DNA of 64,000 nucleotides. It comes from Curtobacterium sp. MCSS17_015. GTDB taxonomy: Bacteria; Actinomycetota; Actinomycetes; Actinomycetales; Microbacteriaceae. This document shows positions 1-8,082 of the stretch, piece after piece. Each line of letters opens with the position of its first letter. Position 1 is the stretch's first letter. Below the pieces are notes generated by a model. It had not been told where the DNA came from. It ran no database searches and saw nothing but the letters and a program-made list of their open reading frames with translations. The stretch lies in assembly GCF_003234265.2 (NCBI RefSeq), contig NZ_CP126256.1, positions 2,790,001 to 2,854,000 on the forward strand. The letters run 5' to 3'. Both the position numbers and the translations under genes were made by a program.

Positions 1-82
1 ACTGGATGCCCTTGTTGTCGAGGGCGCGGTACGTCGCAGTGCACTGGACGCAGGACGGCTTGGTGTACACGGTGACGGCCAT
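1..82 (-). CDS. nrdH: NrdH glutaredoxin-like redoxin (3' part outside window)
   Basis: The reverse strand reads MAVTVYTKPSCVQCTATYRAL and onward until the window edge, so only the first 27 residues are present. The CVQC dithiol at residues 11-14 within a TKPSCVQC context is the NrdH active site. NrdH donates electrons to class Ib ribonucleotide reductase NrdEF and is itself reduced by thioredoxin reductase. In actinobacteria it is normally followed by nrdI, nrdE and nrdF, which would lie to the left of this window. A purine-rich stretch (CCAGGGGAGATC) just upstream of the ATG serves as ribosome binding site. Two NrdR-type boxes lie 64 to 111 bases upstream of the start codon. Confidence 0.9.
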   Translation of the reverse strand, partial: MAVTVYTKPSCVQCTATYRALDNKGIQ

Positions 83-145
83 GATCTCCCCTGGTTCTGG
101 GCCCGGTTGCAGGCCCGACGTTCTGGTGCTGTGTCGTGGACGACG

Positions 146-193
146 CTACTACATGTAGTGCCCGATGGACGGATGGACCACTAGAGGAAGTGT
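146..193 (-). promoter_or_regulatory. Pair of NrdR-type boxes upstream of nrdH
   Basis: Positions 148-159 are the perfect palindrome ACTACATGTAGT, the core of a 16-bp site at 146-161 that matches the NrdR consensus (ACACTATATATAGTGT) at about 12 of 16 positions. A second, weaker 16-bp site at 178-193 (CCACTAGAGGAAGTGT) matches at 11. The centres are 32 bp apart, about three helical turns, with a 16-bp gap. That spacing is what is known for paired NrdR boxes, and it supports the second site. They would let the ATP-cone repressor NrdR repress the nrd operon when dATP is high. Confidence 0.65.
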
Positions 194-460
194 TACACCC
201 CTGTAGTTCTCCACAACGCCCTCCACAGTCTGTGGATTCCCGGGAGGCCCGGTTTTCCGCCACTCTCGCACCCGCCACCGACACTTCCCACACCCTGTCG
301 GGGGCCCCTCTCCACGGGTGTGGAAACCGGTGGACGGACCTGCCGCTCGGCGTGTCTGAGAACGCTGTGCGGACAGCCTCCGGGCACCCCTCCCCCACAC
401 AGGGGTCAGCGCTCTCCACAGTCGCTGCGGCGCGGTCCGTCCGGTCCGTACACTCGACAC
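194..460. other. Intergenic region rich in TCCACA/TGTGGA words
   Basis: No gene is supported between the nrdH control region and the MFS gene. The stretch holds a repeated TCCACA word: 209-214, 222-227, 415-420, and inverted copies TGTGGA at 231-236 and 319-324. One pair forms the 15-bp inverted repeat TCCACAGTCTGTGGA at 222-236. TGTGGAT at 231-237 matches seven of nine bases of an inverted DnaA box (TGTGGATAA), but none is a full match. The promoter of the MFS gene must also be here; I could not place it. Confidence 0.4.
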
Positions 461-1666
461 GTGAGCGCGTACGGGTCCCTGCTGAAGACGCCCGGGGTCG
501 GCCGGGTCATCGCCGCACAACTCACCGCACGGTTCCCGTTCGGCATGCTGTCGCTGGCGTACCTGCTGCACGTCGAGCACATCTTCCACTCGTACGGTGC
601 CGCCGGACTCGTCCTCGCGACCACGAGCATCGGCCAGGCCCTCGCCGGCCCGCTGACCAGCCGGTGGATGGGCAGCTGGGGCATGCGCCCCGTCCTGGTC
701 CTCACGAGCATCGTCGCGTTCGTCACCATGGGCGTCATCGCGTTCTTCGTGATGCCGCTCTGGGCCTACGTGGTCATCGGGTTCGTCGGCGGCCTGGCCG
801 TCCCGCCCGTGCAGCCCGCGGTGCGCACCATCTACCCGAAGATGGTGACGTCGAAGCAGCTCACCCCGTTGTTCTCCCTCGACGCGAGCGCGCAGGAGCT
901 CATCTGGGTCGCCGGCCCGGTCATCACCACGTTCGTCGCGACGCAGATCGGCACGGTCGAGGCCATCGTCGTCGCCATGGTCTTCCTGCTCGTCGGCGGG
1001 GCGTGGTTCATCGCCTCCCCCGAACTCGGACGCGTCCGGATCCCCCGCTCCAAGCGTGCGTTCGGCGTCGTGATGAAGCGCCCGGCCGTCGTCGTCGCGA
1101 CCCTGACCGGCCTGCTGCTCATCGGCGCGTGCGCCGCGGTCGAGGCCAGCGTCACCAGCGTCTTCGGCGAGGGCAGCCCGAACGCCGGCATCGTCCTCGC
1201 CGTGTTCGCCGTCGGGTCCCTCGTCGGCGGCCTGGCGCTCGGCCACCGCCCGATCTCGCCGAACACGCTCTGGCTGCGGATGCTGATCGTGTTCGTCGGC
1301 CTCGTCCTGGCCGTCGGCAACCCGACGTTCTGGTGGCTCTGCATCGCCCTGGTCATCGCCGGCGCCGGGATCGCTCCCGCGCTCGCGGTGATGTTCGGCT
1401 CCGTCTCGGCGACCGTGAAGTTCTCCGACACAGCCGAGGCCTACGGCTGGATGGGCACCGGGCAGCTCATCGGTGCCGCCGGCGGTTCCGCCGTGGCCGG
1501 CTTCCTCATCGACAGCAACGGGCCGAGCGGCGGGCTGATGGTCGGTGCCGTCATGGCGGCCGCAGGCGTCGTGCTGCCCCTGGCGATGAAGAGCTGGCTG
1601 CCCGACCTCCGTGGGCGGGACGTCAGCCCCATCCCGGACACCGAGCCGGTGCACCTCCCCACCTGA
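461..1666 (+). CDS. MFS transporter
   Basis: A 401-residue polytopic membrane protein with about twelve hydrophobic segments, typical in length for the major facilitator superfamily. Glycine-, alanine- and valine-rich helices alternate with short basic loops such as SRWMGSWGMRP after the second helix, the position of the MFS loop 2-3 signature. The GTG at 461 (VSAYGSLLKTPGVG) was chosen because the hydrophobic core starts soon after and the reading frame upstream has no membrane character or usable ribosome binding site; an ATG at 320 would add 47 low-complexity residues. The substrate cannot be told from sequence; small-molecule or drug export is an inference. It stands alone, with an aldo/keto reductase starting 73 bp downstream on the same strand. 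Confidence 0.8.
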   Translation: MSAYGSLLKTPGVGRVIAAQLTARFPFGMLSLAYLLHVEHIFHSYGAAGLVLATTSIGQALAGPLTSRWMGSWGMRPVLVLTSIVAFVTMGVIAFFVMPLWAYVVIGFVGGLAVPPVQPAVRTIYPKMVTSKQLTPLFSLDASAQELIWVAGPVITTFVATQIGTVEAIVVAMVFLLVGGAWFIASPELGRVRIPRSKRAFGVVMKRPAVVVATLTGLLLIGACAAVEASVTSVFGEGSPNAGIVLAVFAVGSLVGGLALGHRPISPNTLWLRMLIVFVGLVLAVGNPTFWWLCIALVIAGAGIAPALAVMFGSVSATVKFSDTAEAYGWMGTGQLIGAAGGSAVAGFLIDSNGPSGGLMVGAVMAAAGVVLPLAMKSWLPDLRGRDVSPIPDTEPVHLPT

Positions 1667-1739
1667 TCCGGAACCCCCGGTTCTCCACGGTCCGCCTGGA
1701 GGCTCGGCTCACCCCCGTCACGCCGGGCAGGATGGGTGC

Positions 1740-2558
1740 ATGGTCACCACGTTCCCCCTCCGCGACGGTCGGAGCATCCCCGCGATCGGTTTCGGCGTCT
1801 ACAAGGTCGACGACGCCGAGGCATCGGCGGCCGTCGGGCTGGCGCTCGAGGCCGGGTACCGCCACGTCGACACCGCCGAGATGTACGGGAACGAACGCGG
1901 CGTCGGGCAGGCGATCCGGGCCTCCCGGCTCGACCGCGACGACGTCTTCGTGACGACGAAGGTGTGGAACGACCACCAGGGGCGCGACGCGACCCTGCGG
2001 GCGTTCGACGCCAGTCTCGACCGCCTGGGCCTCGACGCCGTCGACCTCTACCTCATCCACTGGCCTGCCGCGGCCAACGACCGCTACGTCGAGACCTGGC
2101 GCACGCTCGTCGAGCTCCGGGAGTCCGGCCGGGCGCGCAGCATCGGGGTCTCGAACTTCCAGGTGCCGCACCTCGAACGCATCATCGACGAGACGGGCGA
2201 GGTCCCGGCGCTCAACCAGGTCGAGCGGCACCCGTGGTTGCCACAGCGCGAGCTCATCGCCTTCCACGCGCAGCACGGCATCGTCACCGGGGCGTGGTCG
2301 CCCCTCGGCCGCGGACGCCTCATCGACGAATCGGTCCTCACCGGCATCGCCGCCGCGCACGGGGTGAGCGTCGCCCAGGTGCTCGTGCGGTGGAACGTGC
2401 AGCAGGGCGTCGTCGTCCTGCCGAAGTCGGTCACGCCGTCGCGCATCCGGTCGAACCTCGACGTCGACGGGTTCGTGCTGACGGACGACGAGCTCGCCGC
2501 GATCGCCGGACTCGAGTCCGGGCAGCGAACGGGCTCCCACCCGGACTCGGTGTCCTGA
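1740..2558 (+). CDS. Aldo/keto reductase
   Basis: A 272-residue soluble NADPH-dependent aldehyde/ketone reductase of the AKR superfamily with a TIM-barrel fold. The catalytic tetrad is visible: Asp44 and Tyr49 in VDTAEMYGNE, Lys74 in TTKVWND, and His107 in LYLIHWP. The signature RSIGVSNFQ and the cofactor-site segment VVLPKSVTPSRI near the C-terminus are also intact. Length and motifs match the 2,5-diketo-gluconate reductase / YvgN subgroup. The ATG at 1740 is the first codon consistent with the family N-terminus; upstream codons give unrelated sequence. The true substrate is unknown. Confidence 0.9.
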   Translation: MVTTFPLRDGRSIPAIGFGVYKVDDAEASAAVGLALEAGYRHVDTAEMYGNERGVGQAIRASRLDRDDVFVTTKVWNDHQGRDATLRAFDASLDRLGLDAVDLYLIHWPAAANDRYVETWRTLVELRESGRARSIGVSNFQVPHLERIIDETGEVPALNQVERHPWLPQRELIAFHAQHGIVTGAWSPLGRGRLIDESVLTGIAAAHGVSVAQVLVRWNVQQGVVVLPKSVTPSRIRSNLDVDGFVLTDDELAAIAGLESGQRTGSHPDSVS

Positions 2559-2620
2559 CGGACCGACCCTGGGCCCGCGTCCTGGCGGACAGACCCGCGT
2601 CCTGACAGCCCGCCCGGCGA

Positions 2621-2950
2621 TCAGCCCTGGCGGTCCTCCTCGGACTGCCACGGCAGGTTCAGGTCGCCCGGCTCCGGCTCGACGTCACCGGCGTCGTCGG
2701 CGCCACCGGTGCCGGGGGCAGCGACGATCCGCGAGGGGTCGATACCGTCCTCGCGCAGGTCCGCGTCGTCCCGCTGCTTCGTCTGGGACGCGTCCATCTC
2801 CCGCTCGCTCGAGGGGCTGTACGACGTGTCGGCGGCCCGCTGCTCGCTGCCACTGACACCGTCGACGTCGTCACTGTGTGCGGCCGAGGTCAGGGCGTCC
2901 GAGCGGTCCCGGTCGTCCGAGTGCTCGGGGCCTGCGATGTCGTTGCTCAT
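2621..2950 (-). CDS. Small acidic disordered hypothetical protein
   Basis: A 109-residue protein dominated by Asp, Ser, Glu, Arg and Gly, with no hydrophobic segment or recognisable domain; it is probably intrinsically disordered. It starts MSNDIAGPEHSDDRDRSDA and ends near LNLPWQSEEDRQG. The ATG at 2950 is preceded by GGGAGGAAGCACC, a strong ribosome binding site, which sets the start even though the frame is open further upstream. I do not recognise the family. It is divergent from the PH-like gene pair, with 111 bp between them that must hold both promoters. Confidence 0.6.
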   Translation of the reverse strand: MSNDIAGPEHSDDRDRSDALTSAAHSDDVDGVSGSEQRAADTSYSPSSEREMDASQTKQRDDADLREDGIDPSRIVAAPGTGGADDAGDVEPEPGDLNLPWQSEEDRQG

Positions 2951-3061
2951 GGTGCTTCCTCCCGTTTTCCAGAACGGTAGGCGGCGGAGGGCGATCGGCT
3001 CCCAGGGCACCGGCTCGATCGGGGCACAACGGCGCCGCGCTCGCATCGGTACCGTCGAAGG

Positions 3062-3652
3062 GTGATCGATCCTCGTGCCCTCGCTTCCGACGAGCTCCGT
3101 CCCGGCGAGCGCCTGCTGTGGGTGGGGCAGAGCGACCCAGCCCGCCTGTTCAGCGCGCGTGATGCTTTCCTCGTTCCCTTCAGCCTCCTGTGGGGCGGCT
3201 TCGCGATCTTCTGGGAGGTCGGCGTCCTGACCAGCGGAGCGCCGTGGTTCTTCCCGCTCTTCGGCGCCGTGTTCGTCGCGGCCGGTCTGTACCTCATCGC
3301 CGGTCGGTTCCTCGTCAAGCGGCACCGCAAGCGCACCGAGGTCTACGCCGTGACCGATCGCCGCGCATTCGTCACGACGGGCTCGAACACCCGCGAGACC
3401 GACATCTCCAGGACGGACCGCACCATCAACCGGTCGCGGGGACACGTCTCGGTCGAGTGGCAGGACCGGGGCGGTGCCGGCTCGCTCTTCGGGCGTTCGA
3501 CCTCGGTCGCCGCGCAGTACGCGAACTCGGGCCTCGACGGCATCGCTGGCCCACGGTTGTTCGGGTTCTACGACGTGCTCGACGGCAAGGCGCTGGTCGA
3601 GGCCCTCGATGCCGCATCCGTGCACCGACGACCCGACGATGCCCGGCGCTGA
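3062..3652 (+). CDS. PH-like (bPH) membrane protein, first of a tandem pair
   Basis: A 196-residue protein with a short soluble N-terminus containing ELRPGERLLWVGQSDPARLF, two closely spaced hydrophobic segments (about residues 38-56 and 62-84), a basic stop (VKRHRKRTEVYAVTDRR) and a beta-rich C-terminal half. That order, and the TEVYAVTDRRAF strand, resemble bacterial PH-domain (bPH) membrane proteins. Function unknown. The next gene is a clear paralogue and starts 14 bp before this one ends, so the two are translationally coupled. The ATG at 3062 is the only start that keeps the conserved N-terminus shared by the pair. Confidence 0.7.
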   Translation: MIDPRALASDELRPGERLLWVGQSDPARLFSARDAFLVPFSLLWGGFAIFWEVGVLTSGAPWFFPLFGAVFVAAGLYLIAGRFLVKRHRKRTEVYAVTDRRAFVTTGSNTRETDISRTDRTINRSRGHVSVEWQDRGGAGSLFGRSTSVAAQYANSGLDGIAGPRLFGFYDVLDGKALVEALDAASVHRRPDDARR

Positions 3653-4256
3653 CGACCCAGCGCCCGATGGTCCCGCCGTCGGTCACGTCGGGGCCGCGCA
3701 CGACCTCGTGGACCGGCTGCTCCGTCCGGGCGAGCAGATCCTCTGGGCCGGCCAGAGTGACCCGCGCCGGATGTTCGTCGACGCCGACCGGTACCTGATC
3801 CCCTTCAGTGCCTTCTTCACGACCATGGTCACGATCGGCCTCGTGAGTGCCGCACGGTCCCACGCCCACCCAGTGGTGATCGCGCTGTTGTCCGCGTTCG
3901 TCCTGGTCGGTCTGCACATGCTCGTCGGCCGTTTCGCCGTGAAGCGCCACCGCGAACGCACCGACGTGTACGCCGTGACGACGGAACGTGTCCTCATCAC
4001 GAACGGCCGCAGGACCCGCGAGACCGATGCCCGACGCACCGACTGGTACGTCGACCGATCACCGGGGCACGTCACGGTCCAGTGGGACGACGTCAGCGAC
4101 CTCGACACCCTCTTCTACGGCGGGAGCGCGGCGGCACAGCAGTACGCGAACACCGGGCTCGACGGCGCACCCGGCGCACGCGAGAACTTCGCGCTCTACG
4201 ACGTCGCCGACGGGGACGCCCTCGTCGCCGCGCTCCGTCAGGTGAGCGGCCGCTGA
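3639..4256 (+). CDS. PH-like (bPH) membrane protein, second of a tandem pair
   Basis: A 205-residue paralogue of the preceding gene. Both contain LxPGExxLWxGQSDPxRxF, a pair of membrane segments, VKRHRxRTxVYAVT and the motif AxQYANxGLDG near the C-terminus. It carries about 18 extra N-terminal residues and shares about half of its sequence with its neighbour by eye. The ATG at 3639 overlaps the end of the first gene, consistent with coupled translation and with the proteins acting together, perhaps as a hetero-oligomer (inference). No partner or substrate can be named. Confidence 0.68.
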   Translation: MPGADDPAPDGPAVGHVGAAHDLVDRLLRPGEQILWAGQSDPRRMFVDADRYLIPFSAFFTTMVTIGLVSAARSHAHPVVIALLSAFVLVGLHMLVGRFAVKRHRERTDVYAVTTERVLITNGRRTRETDARRTDWYVDRSPGHVTVQWDDVSDLDTLFYGGSAAAQQYANTGLDGAPGARENFALYDVADGDALVAALRQVSGR

Positions 4257-4297
4257 TCCTCGGTCCGGTTGCGCCCCGCCGCGGACGACGCACCGTG

Positions 4298-4343
4298 TCG
4301 CGACAGGATGCGACGAGCCCCGTCGCGACAGGGTGCGACGAGC
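4298..4343. repeat. Two direct copies of a 21-bp repeat
   Basis: TCGCGACAGG(A/G)TGCGACGAGC occurs at 4298-4318 and 4323-4343, with a 25-bp period and a single difference. Each copy is itself partly palindromic (TCGCGA). It lies in the 197-bp gap between the PH-like pair and the RNase H gene, which otherwise shows only the RNase H ribosome binding site. Confidence 0.6.
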
Positions 4344-4453
4344 GCAGCGGGGCGCGACCCCGGCACCGTCCCCCGCCGACGGCCGGGAGGCACGCCCCGC
4401 CCGACAGGTCCGTTACGCTCGTCGGGCACTCGCCACCACCAGGAGGTCCCACC

Positions 4454-4975
4454 GTGACGATCGTCGCCGCCGCAGACGGCTCAGCCCTCGGCAACCCAGG
4501 CCCCGCCGGCTGGGCCTGGTACGTGGACGACGACCGGTGGGCAGCCGGCGGATGGCCCCGCGGGACGAACAACCAGGGCGAACTGACCGCGGTCCTGCAG
4601 CTCCTCCGTGCGACCAAGGACACCGGCGAACCCCTGCACATCCTCTGCGACAGCCAGTACGCCATCAAGGCCTGCACCGAGTGGCTCGCCGGGTGGAAGC
4701 GGAAGGGCTGGCGGAAGGCCGACGGCAAGCCCGTGCTGAACGTCGAGATCATCAAGGAACTCGACGCCGAGCTCCAGGGCCGCAAGGTCACCTTCGAGTG
4801 GGTCCGCGGGCACATGGGCCACGAGATGAACGAAGCTGCGGACGTCCGCGCCCGGGCTGCAGCGACCGCGTACCAGAACCGCACCGAGGTGCCGACGGGG
4901 CCCGGCTGGCCGGGCGTCGACGTCCCGGAGCCGGAAGCACTGCCCGAGGCCGTCCCACCCGCGACGCTCTTCTGA
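4454..4975 (+). CDS. rnhA: Ribonuclease HI
   Basis: A 173-residue type 1 RNase H that cleaves the RNA strand of RNA-DNA hybrids (R-loops, Okazaki primers) in the cytoplasm. The DEDD metal-binding residues are present: Asp8 (AADGSALGNPG), Glu43 (NNQGELTAV), Asp66 (LCDSQYA) and Asp130 (NEAADVRAR). The VRGHMGH segment carries the conserved His120, and the basic handle (WKRKGWRKADGKP) is present. The C-terminus extends about 20 residues past the core and is proline-rich. The start is GTG, with an ideal AGGAGGT eight bases before it. It stands alone and ends just before a bidirectional terminator. Confidence 0.92.
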   Translation: MTIVAAADGSALGNPGPAGWAWYVDDDRWAAGGWPRGTNNQGELTAVLQLLRATKDTGEPLHILCDSQYAIKACTEWLAGWKRKGWRKADGKPVLNVEIIKELDAELQGRKVTFEWVRGHMGHEMNEAADVRARAAATAYQNRTEVPTGPGWPGVDVPEPEALPEAVPPATLF

Positions 4976-5044
4976 GCCGAGCACGCGCAGCCAGCCGCTC
5001 GCACAGCCGGTCGCGCGGGCAGCAGCCGCACAGCACCCGGACAC

Positions 5045-5082
5045 ACGACGAGGGCGGGACCGATCGGTCCCGCCCTCGTCGT
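5045..5082. terminator. Bidirectional hairpin terminator
   Basis: A perfect 38-bp palindrome with half-site ACGACGAGGGCGGGACCGA lies midway between two convergent genes, rnhA and the DUF6458 gene. It lacks a strong U-tract on either side, as is usual in high-GC actinobacteria. Confidence 0.75.
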
Positions 5083-5096
5083 TCGCGCTCCTGGTG

Positions 5097-5348
5097 TCAG
5101 TAGGTGCCGTCGCGGCGGTCCTGCCGGGTGATCTGCTCGCCGGAGGCCGGATCGACCCCGCTCCGGGTCGTGGTCGTGGTGCGACGGGCACCGAACCCGA
5201 CCGCCAGGCTGATGATGAGCAGGATGATCCCGGCTGCGATGAGGATGTAGCCGATGAGCTTCAGGTCGATGCCTGCGATCTGGTAATCGACCGCGAACGC
5301 GATGATCGCGCCGATCACGATCAGGGCGATGCTGGAGCCGATGCGCAT
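5097..5348 (-). CDS. DUF6458-type small membrane protein
   Basis: An 83-residue protein: two hydrophobic segments (about residues 5-22 and 31-52) separated by a short AVDYQIAGIDLKLIG turn, then a short basic/threonine tail (RRTTTTT) ending in DRRDGTY. This layout matches the small DUF6458 membrane proteins common in actinobacteria, whose function is unknown. The ATG is preceded by GGAAGGAACCCC, a good ribosome binding site. It stands alone between a shared terminator and the helicase gene and is transcribed towards rnhA. Confidence 0.8.
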   Translation of the reverse strand: MRIGSSIALIVIGAIIAFAVDYQIAGIDLKLIGYILIAAGIILLIISLAVGFGARRTTTTTRSGVDPASGEQITRQDRRDGTY

Positions 5349-5447
5349 GAGGGGTTCCTTCCGTCGGGCTGCCGCCGAACCTACCCGTCGCGCTCGACAC
5401 GCGTTCCGGACCGTCGACCGGTGCGTTCCTCGGAGGCCTCGGCACGC

Positions 5448-8003
5448 TCAGTCGACGTCGACCTCTGCCCACCCGTCGAAGCGACCGACCTCGGTGACCC
5501 GGACGACGGCCTCCCCCGCCTCGTCGGACGCGTCGAGGTCGATCGTCGCCGAGAACCCGAAGTCCTTGTCACCCGCCGGGTCGGCGAAGATCTGCCGCGC
5601 GCGCCAGGTCCGCCCCTGCTCGGAGAGCACGAGGTACTGCATGGAGCGGGCTTCGGCGTCGATGCCGATCGTGTCGTGCTCGTCGTAGTACTCCTCGAGC
5701 ACGTTGTCCCACGCGTGCTGGTCGAACCCGGCGGTGGCGTTGAGTTCGCCGAGGCCCTCGATGTCGTCACGGGCCGCGAGGAGCACCCGCTGGAACAGGG
5801 CGTTGCGGACCAGCACCCGGAAGGCCCGGACGTTGCCGGTCAGGCGGGCGGGCTGCGGCGGGGCGATCTCCTCGTGCTCGGCCTCGGCGAGCGCGATGTC
5901 CCCGTTCATCAGCGCCTCCCACTCGTCGACGAGCGAGGAGTCGACCTGGCGCACGAGTTCTCCGAGCCACTCGATGAGGTCGTCGAGCTCCGGGGTGCGG
6001 TGTTCGTCCGAGATCGTCTGCCGCATGGTCCGGTAGGCGTCGGACAGGTACCGCAACACGAGCCCTTCGGATCGGGTGAGCTGGTAGTACCGGACGTAGT
6101 CGCCGAAGGTCATCGCCCGCTCGTACATGTCGCGGACGACGGACTTCGGCGAGAGCGAGAAGTCGAGCACCCAGGGCTGCTCGTCCGCGTAGCTCTCGTA
6201 GGCGGCGGTGAGGAGTTCGTCGAGCGGCTTCGGCCAGGTGACCTCCTCGAGGAGCTCCATCCGCTCGTCGTACTCGATGCCCTCCTGCTTCATCCGGGCG
6301 ACCGCTTCGCCGCGCTCCTTGAACTGCTGCTGCGACAGGATCGCGCGCGGGTCGTCGAGGGTGGCTTCGACGATCGACACCATGTCGAGCGCGAAGGTCG
6401 GCGACTCGGGGTCGAGCAGCTCGAAGGCGGCGAGCGCGAACGGTGACAGCGGCTGGTTCAGCGCGAAGTTCGCCTGCAGGTCCACGGTGAGCCGGTAGGT
6501 CCCGTCCACCTTCTCGATCACCCGGGCGTTGATCAGGGTCCGGGCGATGGTGAGCGCCCGCCGGGCCATCGCGAGCTGGCGCGCTCGCGGTTCGTGGTTG
6601 TCGAAGACGAGCGAGCGGACGTCCTCGAAGGCGTCCCCGCCGCGGGCGACGACGGACAGCACCATCGCGTGCGTGATCCGCATCCGCGACACCATCGGCT
6701 CGGGCTCGGCGGCGATGAGGCGCTCGAATGACGCCTGCCCCCAGGAGACGAATCCCTCGGGCGCCTTCTTCCGCTTGATCTTGTTCTTCTTCTTCGGGTC
6801 GTCACCGGCCTTCGCGACGGCGCGGGCGTTCTCGATGTCGTGCTCCGGGGCCTCCGCGACGACGTCGCCCTCGGTGTCGTAGCCGGCGCGACCGGCACGG
6901 CCGGCGATCTGGTGGAACTCGCGCGCGGAGAGTTGCCGCATCTTCGTGCCGTCGAACTTCGTCAACCCGGTGAAGAGCACCGCTCGGATCGGGACGTTGA
7001 TGCCGACGCCGAGGGTGTCGGTCCCGCAGATCACGGGCAGGAGCCCGCGCTGCGCGAGCTGCTCGACCAGGCGGCGGTACTTCGGCAGCATGCCGGCGTG
7101 GTGCACCCCGATGCCCGCGCGGATCAGGCGGGACAGGGTCTGCCCGAACCCGGCGCTGAAGCGGAAGCCGGCGATGGCTTCGGCGATCTCGTCGCGGCGC
7201 TCACGGCTGGCGACCTTGGCGGACATGAGCGACTGCGCCCGCTCGAGCGCCGCCGCCTGGGCGAAGTGCACGATGTACACCGGCGCCTTGCGCTCGTCGA
7301 GCAGGCGTTCGACGGTCTCCTGCACCGGCGTCATGACGTACTCGTAGGCGAGCGGGACGGGGCGCGAGACGCCGGTGACCCGGGCGGTGGGCCGGCCGGT
7401 GCGTCGCGAGAGGTCGTCGGCGATCGAGGTGACGTCACCGAGGGTGGCGGACATGAGCAGGAACTGCGCGCGGTCGAGCACGAGCAGCGGCACCTGCCAC
7501 GCCCACCCGCGGTCTGCGTCGCCGTAGAAGTGGAACTCGTCCATCACGACGACGTCCACGTCGGCGTCGGGGCCCTGCCGGAGGGCGAGGTTCGCGAGGA
7601 TCTCGGCGGTGCAGCAGACGATGGGCGCATCGGCGTTGACGGCCGAGTCGCCCGTGACCATGCCGACGTTCTGCGCGCCGAAGAGGTCGACGAGCTGGAA
7701 GAACTTCTCGGAGACGAGCGCCTTGATCGGGGCGGTGTAGTAGCTCCGCTTGCCCTCGGCGAGCGCCGCGAAGTGTGCGCCGGCCGCGACGAGGGACTTG
7801 CCGGTGCCGGTCGGCGTGCTCAGGACGACGTTGGCGCCGGAGACGAGTTCGATGAGCGCTTCGTCCTGGGCGGGGTAGAGCGGCCGACCACCGGAGGCGG
7901 CCCACTCGGCGAAGGCCAGGTAGACGGCGTCGGGGTCGACGACACCGCCCTCTGCCGCCGGCAGTGCGGCGACGAGCGGAGGGGCGGTGGAGACGTCGGT
8001 CAT
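5448..8003 (-). CDS. DEAD/DEAH-box RNA helicase with DUF3516 domain
   Basis: An 851-residue superfamily 2 helicase related to Ski2/Mtr4-type enzymes. Walker A TPTGTGKS is at 63-70, motif II is DEFH at 155-158 rather than DEAH, motif III SAT at 185-187, and motif VI QIAGRAGRAGYD at about 363-374. A short lysine-rich insertion (KKKNKIKRKK) follows near residue 400. The C-terminal half is the DUF3516 region typical of the actinobacterial family. The expected role is ATP-driven RNA unwinding in RNA turnover; the substrate is not known. The ATG was chosen because it starts the conserved region; the frame stays open for more than 1 kb upstream but over a divergent gene. Confidence 0.88.
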   Translation of the reverse strand: MTDVSTAPPLVAALPAAEGGVVDPDAVYLAFAEWAASGGRPLYPAQDEALIELVSGANVVLSTPTGTGKSLVAAGAHFAALAEGKRSYYTAPIKALVSEKFFQLVDLFGAQNVGMVTGDSAVNADAPIVCCTAEILANLALRQGPDADVDVVVMDEFHFYGDADRGWAWQVPLLVLDRAQFLLMSATLGDVTSIADDLSRRTGRPTARVTGVSRPVPLAYEYVMTPVQETVERLLDERKAPVYIVHFAQAAALERAQSLMSAKVASRERRDEIAEAIAGFRFSAGFGQTLSRLIRAGIGVHHAGMLPKYRRLVEQLAQRGLLPVICGTDTLGVGINVPIRAVLFTGLTKFDGTKMRQLSAREFHQIAGRAGRAGYDTEGDVVAEAPEHDIENARAVAKAGDDPKKKNKIKRKKAPEGFVSWGQASFERLIAAEPEPMVSRMRITHAMVLSVVARGGDAFEDVRSLVFDNHEPRARQLAMARRALTIARTLINARVIEKVDGTYRLTVDLQANFALNQPLSPFALAAFELLDPESPTFALDMVSIVEATLDDPRAILSQQQFKERGEAVARMKQEGIEYDERMELLEEVTWPKPLDELLTAAYESYADEQPWVLDFSLSPKSVVRDMYERAMTFGDYVRYYQLTRSEGLVLRYLSDAYRTMRQTISDEHRTPELDDLIEWLGELVRQVDSSLVDEWEALMNGDIALAEAEHEEIAPPQPARLTGNVRAFRVLVRNALFQRVLLAARDDIEGLGELNATAGFDQHAWDNVLEEYYDEHDTIGIDAEARSMQYLVLSEQGRTWRARQIFADPAGDKDFGFSATIDLDASDEAGEAVVRVTEVGRFDGWAEVDVD

Positions 8004-8082
8004 GTCCCCATCCTCCCAGCACCACGCGTCAGCGGTCCCGGGAGGCCCGCATCCGCTGGACAGCCCCCGCACCTTCCGCAGA

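Noticed and set aside
149..1654. Long open frame on the minus strand, opposite the first MFS gene
   Set aside because: Its composition is Arg/Asp/Gly/Glu-rich with no domain, it mirrors the codon bias of the true plus-strand gene, and it lacks a ribosome binding site.
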